Under the pieces are notes generated by a model. It saw nothing but the letters and a program-made list of their open reading frames with translations, ran no database searches and was not told the DNA's origin. This document shows, piece after piece, positions 53,929-63,222 of a stretch of DNA of 64,000 nucleotides; position 1 is the stretch's first letter, and every line of letters begins with the position of its first letter. This DNA comes from Treponema sp. (GTDB lineage: Bacteria > Spirochaetota > Spirochaetia > Treponematales > Treponemataceae), in contig JAEEIU010000012.1 in the NCBI GenBank assembly GCA_016281495.1, positions 186,001 to 250,000 on the forward strand, written 5' to 3'. The translations under genes were made by a program, and so were the position numbers.

Positions 53929-53974
53929 GGGCATCCCTGAAAATTCACTGTAAAAAGAGATTTTGGGGATGCCC
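53929..53974 (+). terminator. Probable terminator after the YD-repeat gene
   Basis: Perfect arms GGGCATCCC (53929-53937) and GGGATGCCC (53966-53974) followed by TATTTAGATTC and, a little later, a T-rich stretch. The U-tract is weak. Confidence 0.55.
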
Positions 53975-54021
53975 TATTTAGATTCAACTTTTTTTCTCCG
54001 ATATAAGAAAACGAGGTAGAT

Positions 54022-56343
54022 ATGAAATCAATAGGAATTAAGCTTGCAGATGGTTCCTTTTATCCTATTATCAGGGAAGGCAGCGAAGAAACTAAAACTC
54101 TGGATGTAACAACCGTAAAAGACAACCAGACCACCGTACAGATTGATTTATACAGCTCGGAATCCGACAGCATGGCTGATGCCCAGTATGTAGACAGCCT
54201 TGAAATCACACATTTAAATCCTCACCCCAACGGAGAGCCCAACCTTCATCTTGAGGTAAGCCTGGACAAGGACAACAAGCTGCGTGCAAACGTCATTGAC
54301 CCGGAAACAGGCCTTTCAAGCACCACAAAAGTAACGCTTGTCTCACGCACAGAGGCAGAACGCAATAATCCCGCCAATTTTTCCATTGGAGACCAGGACA
54401 CCGTCTCTCAGATGGCGGACACCACAAATAAAGAAGACTTTAATTTTGACAACCTTTCAAGCTCCGACAATCCGCTTGAGGCACAGGTTTCAGATGAATT
54501 TGTAAGCGACGACCAGGTTTTTGCCCCGGACAACATGATGGCAGACAAACCCGTAACCGACGACGACCTCTTCATCTCACCGACATTCCCGGAAGCCGAT
54601 GAACCCAAGGCCAACATCAGCGGAGATGAAATCAAGGACATAGATGACATTATCGTGGACAACGACGGAACAAAATTCTCGTTTACCGAAGAACCAGCTC
54701 CGGAAAACACGGATGACATTGAGGTAGAGGAACCGTTTGAGGGAATCACCGCAGACAATTTCGTAACGATAGAGGGAACAACCGGAGAAAACGGATTTGA
54801 ACTCCCGGAAGACATAGACACAATCATGCCGCCGGATACGTCAGCTCAGGAGGCCCCAACAGAGGAAACAGTTTCCGATGATGACATTGCCCCCACCTCA
54901 ATTACAGATGATTTCCCGGAAGATGAGGAAAGCGAGGGTGCATTCGACCTTGATGCAGACAATTTCCTTACCATCGACGGCAGCGAGCACACAGGCGAAA
55001 ACGGATTTGAAGTTCCCCCTGAACTGATAAGCTCAGACCTTTATGATGACCCGGCAAACCCACCAAAAGAAGACATCTCTGAAGCACTTTCTGATGTAGA
55101 CAGCGATATCAAAACCGAGGAAAGCAAGGATGAGACAAACTACGACCTTCCTGATTTTGACGACATAGAGACGGACACCTCAAACGTTACCATAGAGGCC
55201 GCAGTTCCACCTGTAGACGTTGACATCCAGGAGGAAACACCGGAAGACAACGAGCAGACAATAGCAGAAGAGGCGGCAGCGTTTGACATTGATGCCCCGC
55301 GAGAAACCATAGAACCGACAGTTCATCAGACCAACCTTACAGAAGATCTCCCGGACTTTGGGGAAGTTGACCTGACCACATCCGATGATGATATAGATCT
55401 TCCTGATTTTGATGATTTGCCGGAAACCCCACAGAGTACAAGGGATGCCATAAGGAGTGAGCTTCCTGATTTTGAAAGCCCATGGCAGACATCGACGGAG
55501 CCTGTAACCAGATCTTCTTCAATTCCTAACTTTGAGCTTCCCGATTTTGACGATTCACCGGCATTAAATGATGATTCATTCCCGATTTCATCCAGCACAA
55601 ACGATGACAGTGCATTTGGTGATGACTTCTTTGATGATGCCGACACGGATTACAAGAAGGCAAAGGACCGCGAGAAATTTGAAGAGGAAACAGAACAGGG
55701 CAAGGGAAAGAACAAGCGCTATGCCCTCATCTGCCTGATCTGCACGATTATCTGCCTTATCATTGTCGGACTCATTCTATTTATCTTCCCGACAAAGCTC
55801 AATCTGTTTAAGAAGAATAACCAGACACAAATCGCAACATACAGCAGCACTGTAAGCTCAAGCACAGAAAACAATTCGGTAACCAGCTCTGACACGACAG
55901 CCAGCAGCTCAACAGACACAACAAGCTCTGATACCCAGACAGAAAAAGTTGTCCCGAATACAACCGCAGACAAGAACAGCTCAACAGACAGCACCGAAAC
56001 AAAGCCTGCGGAAACCGGAACAAGCGTACAAAAGACCGAACAGGCTGTATCCAAGGACGAAAGCCAAAGCAAGAACAACGTTCAGCCGGAAGCCATAAAG
56101 GGAAAAGAGGACACCATCGTCATTGCCACAACACCATCTGCTGTGGTCCCGACACGCCCGGAAAAAAGCGGAAATGTCCCTGCGGATATCCGTTACCAGG
56201 TTGTATGGGGTGACACTCTCTGGGACATCTCAAACGCATATTACAAGAACCCATGGCGTTATCCTCGAATCGCTGAATACAACAGCATAAAAAATCCGGA
56301 CTTCATCCGCTCTGGCCAGATTCTCTTGATACCTGCGGAGTAA
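54022..56343 (+). CDS. Hsp70 substrate-binding-like domain, acidic linker, membrane helix and LysM
   Basis: 773 residues. Residues 1 to about 110 match the beta-sandwich substrate-binding domain of DnaK/Hsp70 (SIGIKLADGSFYPII; DNQTTVQIDLY; LNPHPNGEPNLHLEV; DKDNKL), but there is no ATPase domain. Residues about 110-560 are acidic and probably disordered, with repeated LPDFDD and TGENGFE(L/V)P motifs. One helix (about 566-590), a Ser/Thr-rich stretch and a C-terminal LysM (about 723-773) follow. With the helix inward-to-outward, LysM would bind wall while the Hsp70-like part stays cytosolic. It heads a wall-gene run with the lytic transglycosylase. Confidence 0.82.
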   Translation: MKSIGIKLADGSFYPIIREGSEETKTLDVTTVKDNQTTVQIDLYSSESDSMADAQYVDSLEITHLNPHPNGEPNLHLEVSLDKDNKLRANVIDPETGLSSTTKVTLVSRTEAERNNPANFSIGDQDTVSQMADTTNKEDFNFDNLSSSDNPLEAQVSDEFVSDDQVFAPDNMMADKPVTDDDLFISPTFPEADEPKANISGDEIKDIDDIIVDNDGTKFSFTEEPAPENTDDIEVEEPFEGITADNFVTIEGTTGENGFELPEDIDTIMPPDTSAQEAPTEETVSDDDIAPTSITDDFPEDEESEGAFDLDADNFLTIDGSEHTGENGFEVPPELISSDLYDDPANPPKEDISEALSDVDSDIKTEESKDETNYDLPDFDDIETDTSNVTIEAAVPPVDVDIQEETPEDNEQTIAEEAAAFDIDAPRETIEPTVHQTNLTEDLPDFGEVDLTTSDDDIDLPDFDDLPETPQSTRDAIRSELPDFESPWQTSTEPVTRSSSIPNFELPDFDDSPALNDDSFPISSSTNDDSAFGDDFFDDADTDYKKAKDREKFEEETEQGKGKNKRYALICLICTIICLIIVGLILFIFPTKLNLFKKNNQTQIATYSSTVSSSTENNSVTSSDTTASSSTDTTSSDTQTEKVVPNTTADKNSSTDSTETKPAETGTSVQKTEQAVSKDESQSKNNVQPEAIKGKEDTIVIATTPSAVVPTRPEKSGNVPADIRYQVVWGDTLWDISNAYYKNPWRYPRIAEYNSIKNPDFIRSGQILLIPAE

Positions 56344-56345
56344 CA

Positions 56346-58433
56346 TTGATCAGATCAATTATCAACGGACCGCTGTATTCTATTGCCCTCATCGTTCTGC
56401 TTGCATTACCAGTGTCTTCATGTGCACGTACTGCAAAGACAGACAGCAAATATGGCCCGGATGCCCTGTATTTTGAGGCACTCCAAAAGATTCAGACAGA
56501 TGAATACAACGATGCCGTTACGCTCCTGAAAAAATCCGTCAAGAATTCCAATCCATTTGTCGCAAAACTGTCCGCACAGACTCTTGTAGAGATAAGCAAG
56601 GATTCCCTTGGAGCCGCAAAGGACCTGTACGAAAAATTTCCCGACGAGGACTCACTGGAGATATACCTTGAGGAACTGATCAGGGAGGAAAAATACGACG
56701 ACATACTCAAGCTCACAGAGGAAACAGACAAAGAGGAAGCTTCCGACAATGTGATTTATTGCAGGATCAGCGCGCTTCAAAACAAAAAGGACCCTTCTTT
56801 CGCCACGGAATATGATGAATGGTGCCTGTTAAAGCCATTTGGTGCAAAGCATTATGCAATCTACCAGAACATACTTGAATCATCCAAAACCAGCACGGTA
56901 AAACCAAGCGAGATTCAGATATTCCGCGCCCTTGTCTATGAAAGGGATTGGTCACCGGCAGAGATAAAGGCAAAGGAACTCGTCAAGCAAAAGAAAAACC
57001 TTACCCCCGCACTTATGAGCGACATCGGAAAGGCACTGGTCAACGGCTCAAAGAATTATGGCACGAATGCGGCACTGCTTGATGACGTAAAGGATGGTCT
57101 TGATCCGGACATTCTTTTTTACAATTATTTTTATCAGGGACGGCTCTACGACAAACAGGAAAAGGACAATAGCCTGGCCATGGACCGTTTCCTTAGCGCC
57201 ATGAATACCGCACCTACCCCGGAGCTTTTTGACAACGCACTCTGGTATTATCTTAACAGCGCACTCAAGGATTCCATTGCACGTGCCATTTTTGAACTTA
57301 GCGTTTACCGCTCACGATGGGCAGACCCCGAATATTTTGACGATTTTCTGGACACGCTTTCCTTAAGGCTTTTGACCAAGCATCTCTGGCAGGACTATTA
57401 TGATGTTGCCAAACTGATTGACGGTTATGCCACAAACGAGACAGCCGCAAAATACGCCTATGTCGCAGGTTCCCTGATTGAAAACCGTTTCCTGAATCCA
57501 AAGACCACATCCACGGAACAGGCAAGCAGGACGCTTTACGAGAGGGCACTCCACAGCGACACGAACATCTACCACAAGTTCGCCGCCGCAAGCAAACTGG
57601 GCCTTTCAACCGAAAAAATAGAAAAAGAACTTGAGACATTCTGCCCCAACCGTGATTTTACCGCCAATGCCGACGTAGAGCTGGTTTTAAACGGCTATGT
57701 TGACTACGAGCTTCCCGAATACATTTATCCCTTGTGGGAGAAAAATATCGATTCAATTGGATTTGAATGCAGCAAGAATATCGCAACTTATCTAAGGGAC
57801 TATGCGCAAAAGGAAGACAGCTCATATTATACGTTAAGCCTGCGAATCGCCGCAAAAAAGGCAAACAAATGCGAGTGCCCCCTGGACAAGGAAATACTAA
57901 AGCTTACATTCCCCAGGGACTTTACCTCACTCGTAAACAAATACACAGAGGAATTCAAGCTGGACGAATCCCTTGTATATGCCATAATCCGAAGTGAAAG
58001 CTATTTCGCACCCGAAGTAAGTTCATGGGCTGGAGCAGTCGGACTCATGCAGCTGATGAAGCCTACCGCAACCGACATTTCAAAAAAATTCAAGACGGAT
58101 GATTTTGACCTGCTTGATGAAGAAACCAACGTAAAGTTCGGCACCTATTACATTTCAGAATTGAACGAGCGACTTAACGGTGACATGATTCTTGCAATTT
58201 TCTCCTACAATGCCGGCATCGGAAGGGTCAGGACACTTGTAAAAAACGCCAAAATCGAATTTGAAAGGGAAAAGCTTCCCAACGACATTTTCCTTGAGGC
58301 ACTTCCCATAGAGGAAACCAGGGATTACGGAAGGAAAGTAGTAGGCTGCACGGCGATGTATTCCTATCTGTACCATGACAAGAACCCTGGAGAAGTCTTC
58401 CACGATCTGATGGGCTGGGAAAACAAAAACTAA
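56346..58433 (+). CDS. Lytic transglycosylase lipoprotein (SLT domain)
   Basis: 695 residues: lipobox ending at Cys26 (LPVSSC), a long helical-repeat region (about 35-520) like the superhelix of Slt70, and a C-terminal SLT domain (about 538-640). The catalytic Glu is in AIIRSESYF, followed by GAVGLMQLM and SYNAGIGR. It cleaves peptidoglycan with formation of 1,6-anhydro ends. It starts with TTG (56346), five bases after GGAG, two bases after the previous stop. Confidence 0.9.
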   Translation: MIRSIINGPLYSIALIVLLALPVSSCARTAKTDSKYGPDALYFEALQKIQTDEYNDAVTLLKKSVKNSNPFVAKLSAQTLVEISKDSLGAAKDLYEKFPDEDSLEIYLEELIREEKYDDILKLTEETDKEEASDNVIYCRISALQNKKDPSFATEYDEWCLLKPFGAKHYAIYQNILESSKTSTVKPSEIQIFRALVYERDWSPAEIKAKELVKQKKNLTPALMSDIGKALVNGSKNYGTNAALLDDVKDGLDPDILFYNYFYQGRLYDKQEKDNSLAMDRFLSAMNTAPTPELFDNALWYYLNSALKDSIARAIFELSVYRSRWADPEYFDDFLDTLSLRLLTKHLWQDYYDVAKLIDGYATNETAAKYAYVAGSLIENRFLNPKTTSTEQASRTLYERALHSDTNIYHKFAAASKLGLSTEKIEKELETFCPNRDFTANADVELVLNGYVDYELPEYIYPLWEKNIDSIGFECSKNIATYLRDYAQKEDSSYYTLSLRIAAKKANKCECPLDKEILKLTFPRDFTSLVNKYTEEFKLDESLVYAIIRSESYFAPEVSSWAGAVGLMQLMKPTATDISKKFKTDDFDLLDEETNVKFGTYYISELNERLNGDMILAIFSYNAGIGRVRTLVKNAKIEFEREKLPNDIFLEALPIEETRDYGRKVVGCTAMYSYLYHDKNPGEVFHDLMGWENKN

Positions 58434-58477
58434 AGTCCATCCCTAAGATTTCTTTTTGCAATTCCGATAATTTAAAC

Positions 58478-59221
58478 ATGAAAATGAGAAAACTTTTATT
58501 GGCTGCCCTGATGGCGGCAACAACCTTTGCATTTGCACAGGATTATTACAAGACAAATGTACTCGCATCGTATTATGGCGCTGAACTGCAGGGAGCAAAA
58601 ACTGCCAGCGGTGAAACCTTCAACATGTATGACTATACTGCGGCCCACAATACCATGCCTTTCAACACTCTGGTCAAAGTCACAAATATTTCCAACTCAA
58701 AATCAGTAATCGTACGCATAAACGACCGTGGGCCATATTCACTTGGCCGCGAGATTGACCTGTCCCAGACAGCCGCAGATGCATTGGACATGACAAGGAC
58801 CGGAACCGCCCGCGTGAACCTGGAAGTAATCCAATGGGGAACAACCAACGGTCCCACAACTGACGTTTCAGGCGTAACCGAGACACCGTTTGTAGTAACC
58901 GAAACCCCAATTGATCTTGAAGAAAAGCATTACGACGTGCAGCTTGGTGCATACACCGAATTTGCAAATGCCCAGATCATGGCAAACCGTCTTTACAAGG
59001 CAGGATTCTCCAACATCGCATACCAGAGCGAAAACAACATAACCCGTGTTGTAATCCGTGATGTAAGCGCATCAGATTTGGACTTTACTGTGGCATCACT
59101 GAAGCAGAACGGTTTCTCTGATTATCTTGTACGCCAGAGAAAGCTTGACGCACCCGGAACAAGAGAGACAATTACCACAACTACAACAAGAACAACAACT
59201 TCAATAGGTGCAGAAAAATAA
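58478..59221 (+). CDS. RlpA-like protein with SPOR domain, paralogue 1
   Basis: 247 residues: signal peptide 1 to about 21, an RlpA double-psi beta-barrel (about 27-120; [33 protein letters not shown] with the catalytic-type Asp) and a SPOR domain (about 147-220; [17 protein letters not shown]) that binds denuded septal glycan. The end is Thr-rich. RlpA family members cut or bind stem-less glycan strands at division sites. No ribosome site; GATAAT lies six bases before the ATG. The next gene is a tandem paralogue. Confidence 0.88.
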   Translation: MKMRKLLLAALMAATTFAFAQDYYKTNVLASYYGAELQGAKTASGETFNMYDYTAAHNTMPFNTLVKVTNISNSKSVIVRINDRGPYSLGREIDLSQTAADALDMTRTGTARVNLEVIQWGTTNGPTTDVSGVTETPFVVTETPIDLEEKHYDVQLGAYTEFANAQIMANRLYKAGFSNIAYQSENNITRVVIRDVSASDLDFTVASLKQNGFSDYLVRQRKLDAPGTRETITTTTTRTTTSIGAEK

Positions 59222-59223
59222 GC

Positions 59224-59883
59224 ATGAAGAAATTCCTCCTGATTACGGCATTCGTACTTACACTCATCACACCGGCCTTTGCCGACTATGTGTATAAGTC
59301 CAGTGCCGTAGCGTCTTATTATGCGGACAAATTCCACGGACGCAAGACGAGCAACGGAGAAATATTCAACATGTATGCACTCACCGCCGCACACAAAACC
59401 CTTCCGTTCAACACAAAGGTAAAGGTCACGAACCTAAGCAACGGCAAATCCGTAATCGTAAGGATAAATGACCGCGGACCGTTTGTTAAGGGACGTGAAA
59501 TAGACCTGTCAAAAGCGGCGGCGAGCAAACTGGACATGATAAAATCCGGAACCGCAAAAGTAAAGCTCACGATAATATCCTCAGACAGTTCAGGTTCAAC
59601 AAAGCAGGTGGAAAAATGGAAAACCGCCGACAAGACAAAAACCTGGGACATTCAGCTGGGGGCATTCTCAAAACGTAGCAATGCGGAGGCCATGGTAAAG
59701 AGGCTTCAGGATGCGGGATTCAAAAAATATCTTGCGTATCAGAAAGTCGGCAACCTTACCCGTGTTGTAATCCGTGACATCGCAACAGATGACGTGCAGG
59801 GTTATCTGGACAGGCTGGAGAAAAAAGGCTTTACCGATTACTTTGTGCGTGAAAGGGCAAAAGTCAAAAACTCAACAAAATAA
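59224..59883 (+). CDS. RlpA-like protein with SPOR domain, paralogue 2
   Basis: 219 residues, the same plan as the preceding gene: signal peptide 1 to about 20, double-psi barrel (about 23-115; [16 protein letters not shown] intact) and SPOR (about 138-210; [17 protein letters not shown]). It starts two bases after the first copy's stop, so the pair arose by duplication and is co-translated. Both keep the active-site pattern, so neither looks like a decayed copy. Confidence 0.88.
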   Translation: MKKFLLITAFVLTLITPAFADYVYKSSAVASYYADKFHGRKTSNGEIFNMYALTAAHKTLPFNTKVKVTNLSNGKSVIVRINDRGPFVKGREIDLSKAAASKLDMIKSGTAKVKLTIISSDSSGSTKQVEKWKTADKTKTWDIQLGAFSKRSNAEAMVKRLQDAGFKKYLAYQKVGNLTRVVIRDIATDDVQGYLDRLEKKGFTDYFVRERAKVKNSTK

Positions 59884-59905
59884 ATTCCATTCAGCTTAAA
59901 TCTTT

Positions 59906-60988
59906 TTACCGCTCAAGGCTCTTGTTGTAAAAGTCAACAAACTGAGAAGCAACCTCAGTATCAAGACGGTCTGCCCATCTTTTTCTGTCGATGTTCTCCG
60001 TAAGATAATTGAACCTGTCGGTGGCATAACGCGACTTGTTTTCCTCGCTCTTATAATCATAGTCCAAAGTCTTTAGCCACTGGTCGAACTGGGCGTTCAA
60101 TTCATCATTGTAATCCCTTTTGTTAAAGAGGTAATTGTGGCCCCTGTCGTTAAAATGCATGAAGGCAAAACGAGGATCATCCTTGAACTTGTCGTAATAA
60201 ATTGAATATCCGATTTCTTCGATAACCGTATCATCATCGGAGCTGTGTACTGCCATAAATGCGGCATTGGATTTCTTGAGGCCCTTTAATGCGCTGTTGG
60301 TTGAATACTTTCCGTATTTTACAAATTCGTGTATGTGGATGAACGGCATGAAGAACCATATTGCATTTCCTGCAATTTCCTGTCCCTGAGTCCTGAAGAT
60401 GTCCGAACCCTTGTTCCAACCGGCACATTCAATTACAGCCTTAACCTCAGGATGATAAGTTATGACATTGCTTGCACTGAATGCACCCCAGCTGTGGCCC
60501 CACAAAACAATCGGGAGTTCCGGGAATGCATCGTTGCCTTCCAAAAAAGAAATGGCATGGTCAAGATCAACCACACCCTGCAGAAGGCTTCCGACATATT
60601 TTCCTTCGCTTTCGTCATTACCGGTTGCGTCATAGGCAAAGACATAAAAATTGTTTTGTGCAAAATAATTGGCAAGATCCATGTAACTGTTGTGACCGCC
60701 ACCGCCAAAACCATGTGCCATCACGACAATGGCCTTTTTGTCTTCTGGAGCGGAATCAGAATAATACATGTAACCAACAAGAGTCTGTCCCTTGTTTGAC
60801 TTGAACTCATATCTGGTTCTTGAGAGGCCTTCAAAATCGTCTACGGAATATTTGTACGGTTCGTAGGTTTCACACCTTACGCAGAAATTCTGTTTGTAAA
60901 CTGTTACGGCTCCAATCCACAAACCGGCCACCGACAGCACCAAAAAAATGCCTATAATTGATAAAAAGATTTTCTTACCTTTTCTCAT
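59906..60988 (-). CDS. Membrane-anchored alpha/beta hydrolase
   Basis: 360 residues: an N-terminal helix (about 8-28), then an alpha/beta hydrolase fold with the oxyanion segment VVMAHGFGGGGHNSYMD and nucleophile elbow LWGHSWGAFS (Ser about 167), then a late His (FNDRGHNYLFN). It is of the serine aminopeptidase/lysophospholipase-like S33 branch. The substrate is unknown. No ribosome site; a -10 box lies six bases before the ATG. Confidence 0.85.
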   Translation of the reverse strand: MRKGKKIFLSIIGIFLVLSVAGLWIGAVTVYKQNFCVRCETYEPYKYSVDDFEGLSRTRYEFKSNKGQTLVGYMYYSDSAPEDKKAIVVMAHGFGGGGHNSYMDLANYFAQNNFYVFAYDATGNDESEGKYVGSLLQGVVDLDHAISFLEGNDAFPELPIVLWGHSWGAFSASNVITYHPEVKAVIECAGWNKGSDIFRTQGQEIAGNAIWFFMPFIHIHEFVKYGKYSTNSALKGLKKSNAAFMAVHSSDDDTVIEEIGYSIYYDKFKDDPRFAFMHFNDRGHNYLFNKRDYNDELNAQFDQWLKTLDYDYKSEENKSRYATDRFNYLTENIDRKRWADRLDTEVASQFVDFYNKSLER

Positions 60989-60994
60989 GCCTTG

Positions 60995-61023
60995 AGTATA
61001 TCGAGTTGTAGAGGAATTGACAA
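60995..61023 (-). promoter_or_regulatory. Promoter of the alpha/beta hydrolase, leaderless arrangement
   Basis: Minus strand: TTGTCA (61018-61023), 17-base spacer, TATACT (60995-61000), six bases before the ATG at 60988. Confidence 0.65.
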
Positions 61024-61035
61024 GGGATGTATCGT

Positions 61036-61785
61036 TTACCTGTATATCTGCCTGAGTATTTCAACCCTGGAGTCGGGAAGTTCAAAATGCTGGTAGTCCT
61101 TGCAGCTGGTCCATTCTCCGCCCCATTCAAATCCATGGTCTGTAAAAAGGCGGTAACACAAATCGCTTTCGTCTATCTTGTAGGGGAAGTCTGCACCACG
61201 GTTCAGGTAGGGTTTCCCTGCCAACGGTTCGATTATCTTTTTCCCGTCCACCGTTTTTGTATACGGATTGTAAAGCGGGTTGATGTCTATGGCAACACCA
61301 AGTCCGTGTTTGGAAATCTTTGTGGAATTTGAAATCGTGCGGTAATTGAAGCATGATGAATTGTTGTCGGTCATGGATTTTTCGTCATCGGCATCATATT
61401 CATCAACAAGGCATATTTTTTCTATGGGATAATTCCTAAGATACATTTCCAGAAAAATCTCAAGAAGGTCCTGGGCAATGATGTTGTGGCAGACAAGCTC
61501 ACCCTCTTTTATTCCACCGTCCAGGGTCCTGTGCAGCACATGAACATAGCGCAAATCCTCGCGTGGAATCGGGCACTCGGCCTTGTATGACTTTCCCTGC
61601 ATTTTATCGAACACTTCATCGGGAATTTCTGAGACGTAAAAATCGCTTTTGATTTTTTCAGCAAAGCAGTTAATCGGGATCAAAACAATCACCAGAATAA
61701 AAACAAGCCTGACAAAAACTTTCATTGAGTTTCCATATCTGCCCATAATACTAATATCGGTTTTTGCCGCTTTAACCGTACTCAT
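61036..61785 (-). CDS. M15-family D,D-carboxypeptidase-like metallopeptidase
   Basis: Up to 249 residues. A signal peptide begins at the internal Met (61725; VRLVFILVIVLIPINCFA). The C-terminal half is the VanY/M15 fold: ISKHGLGVAIDIN with the His and Asp zinc ligands, and the late YQHFEL. It should cut D-Ala-D-Ala-type peptide ends of peptidoglycan outside the cell. ATG 61785 overlaps the previous stop (TAATG) and may be used by coupling; ATG 61725 has only a weak GGAAA site but gives a better signal peptide. Confidence 0.8.
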   Translation of the reverse strand: MSTVKAAKTDISIMGRYGNSMKVFVRLVFILVIVLIPINCFAEKIKSDFYVSEIPDEVFDKMQGKSYKAECPIPREDLRYVHVLHRTLDGGIKEGELVCHNIIAQDLLEIFLEMYLRNYPIEKICLVDEYDADDEKSMTDNNSSCFNYRTISNSTKISKHGLGVAIDINPLYNPYTKTVDGKKIIEPLAGKPYLNRGADFPYKIDESDLCYRLFTDHGFEWGGEWTSCKDYQHFELPDSRVEILRQIYR

Positions 61786-62039
61786 TAGGCCTGCTCAAAT
61801 TTCTGGTCGATGGCTTTGGCAAACTGGTCTGCACAAGATGTTCCGCGGCCCTTGCAGTCATTTCCACGGAGTACATCAGCAATTTCCTTTGCGTCCTTTC
61901 CTTCAACAAGACGGCCTATTGCCTTGAGGTTACCGTTGCAGCCGTTTACAAATTTTACGTTGTGGAGCTTTCCGTCCTCTATGTCAAAATCAATTTGAAT
62001 TGAACATACGCCCTGGGGTTTAAATGTTACATGTTCCAT
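61785..62039 (-). CDS. TSCPD domain protein (TIGR03905-like)
   Basis: 84 residues, all one TSCPD module (GVCSIQIDFDIEDGKL, GCNGNLKAIGRLVEG, CKGRGTSCADQFAKAI), with Cys residues that could bind metal. It is related to the extra domain of B12-dependent ribonucleotide reductases, but as a free protein its role is unknown. GGAGG is upstream. It lies between the small tautomerase and the M15 peptidase genes. Confidence 0.85.
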   Translation of the reverse strand: MEHVTFKPQGVCSIQIDFDIEDGKLHNVKFVNGCNGNLKAIGRLVEGKDAKEIADVLRGNDCKGRGTSCADQFAKAIDQKFEQA

Positions 62040-62051
62040 CTTGTTCCTCCC

Positions 62052-62273
62052 TTACATGTCGTAGCCTGGTTTTATGATTGTATTTGAATCAGCCAGCACT
62101 TTGTCGTAAACCTTTTCCTTCCATTCGTCCTGTGGAACATCAACTATGCTCACTGAAAAATGCTCTTTTCCCCTTGCAAGAGATTTTGAGGCGGCATCAA
62201 GCACTGCATCGGCAAGATTCTTTTTTGTCTGCTCATCCCTTCCCGGGTACATTTGAATCGTAATGTGTGGCAT
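62052..62273 (-). CDS. 4-oxalocrotonate tautomerase-like protein
   Basis: 73 residues with Pro2 right after Met (MPHITIQMYPGR), the catalytic base of the family, and length typical for the PptA-like small tautomerases that work as oligomers. Substrate unknown. AGGAGGG precedes the ATG. First gene of a three-gene operon with the TSCPD protein and the M15 peptidase. Confidence 0.85.
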   Translation of the reverse strand: MPHITIQMYPGRDEQTKKNLADAVLDAASKSLARGKEHFSVSIVDVPQDEWKEKVYDKVLADSNTIIKPGYDM

Positions 62274-62357
62274 TTTTCCCTCCTTAGATCTGACATCCTA
62301 TATTTTTAATATACTGATAGATTCTGTTTTATTCAAGAAGAGAAAGTGATTGGGCAT

Positions 62358-62385
62358 AAAAAAACCGGGTCCAAATTGAACCCGG
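62358..62385 (-). terminator. Terminator of the STAS/zinc-ribbon gene
   Basis: Minus-strand RNA: CCGGGU, nine-base loop, ACCCGG, then seven U. Confidence 0.8.
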
Positions 62386-62408
62386 ATAATATTCAGATTG
62401 AATTGACC

Positions 62409-62957
62409 TTAGCCAAGGAAAACATGTCCCTGCTGGTCGATTGCAAGAATGCTCTTACAGTCACTGCATCGGAAACGTCCGCTCTTTGTTGCCTTGAGCC
62501 TGCGTGAACATACAGGGCAGTTGAACACCTGCGGGAAAATTGAATTCTCCACCGGGGTGCCGCGCTTAAAGAAGTCGGTTGCCTCTGCCAGTGAATCCTT
62601 GATGTTAAAGAACTGGCTGAATCCCAAAAGCTGGAATACCTCATAAACTTTTGGCTGTATGTTCAAAAGAACTATATCTCCGCCCTTTGGCTTCACCAAT
62701 TTCAGGAAGGTAGTAAACGAACCTATACCAGTTGAAGAAACATAATTCAATGAAGAACAGTTGAAGATGAGGTTAGAGAATCCGGCGCTTACAATCTTGC
62801 CTATCTGCTTTTGGAAATATACAGAATTATAAGTATCAATATATCCATTCAAAATGATCATTAGACAGCTGTTTACTTCGGGTATGTTCTCTAGAATAAT
62901 TTTCAAGCTGTCATCTTTCTCGTCATTAAAACCAGGAACTAGCTCGTTGTTGTTCAT
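62409..62957 (-). CDS. STAS domain protein with C-terminal zinc ribbon
   Basis: 183 residues. Residues about 20-130 are a STAS (anti-sigma antagonist) domain with the phospho-acceptor region NYVSSTGIGS (Ser74/75) and LGFSQFF. Residues about 143-172 hold CPVC and CSDC, a zinc ribbon, then a short tail. STAS proteins bind anti-sigma kinases in a partner-switching way; no such kinase is in the window. The start at 62957 has GGAGG three bases upstream; an in-frame Met at 62990 has none. The divergent TPR gene may share control. Confidence 0.85.
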   Translation of the reverse strand: MNNNELVPGFNDEKDDSLKIILENIPEVNSCLMIILNGYIDTYNSVYFQKQIGKIVSAGFSNLIFNCSSLNYVSSTGIGSFTTFLKLVKPKGGDIVLLNIQPKVYEVFQLLGFSQFFNIKDSLAEATDFFKRGTPVENSIFPQVFNCPVCSRRLKATKSGRFRCSDCKSILAIDQQGHVFLG

Positions 62958-63222
62958 ATTCCTCCGGCTGTTTTTCTGGGTTACCAGCAAACAGTTTTTT
63001 TACTTCGTCTACTTTATATCGGCATTTTTACCGTTTGTTTTATTCTACAATAAAAATATCAGTTAGTCAAATCGAAATCCCTAAAAACTCTAAATTTCTG
63101 CAAGAATTTTGATTTTTCTGCACTTTTTTTGTCTTTTTGTACTGAGTCCAGACACTAATATTACGACATGGAAATTCCGATAATTGACTTGTAAAACTAT
63201 TTTCAATTGAAGGATGTTTTTT

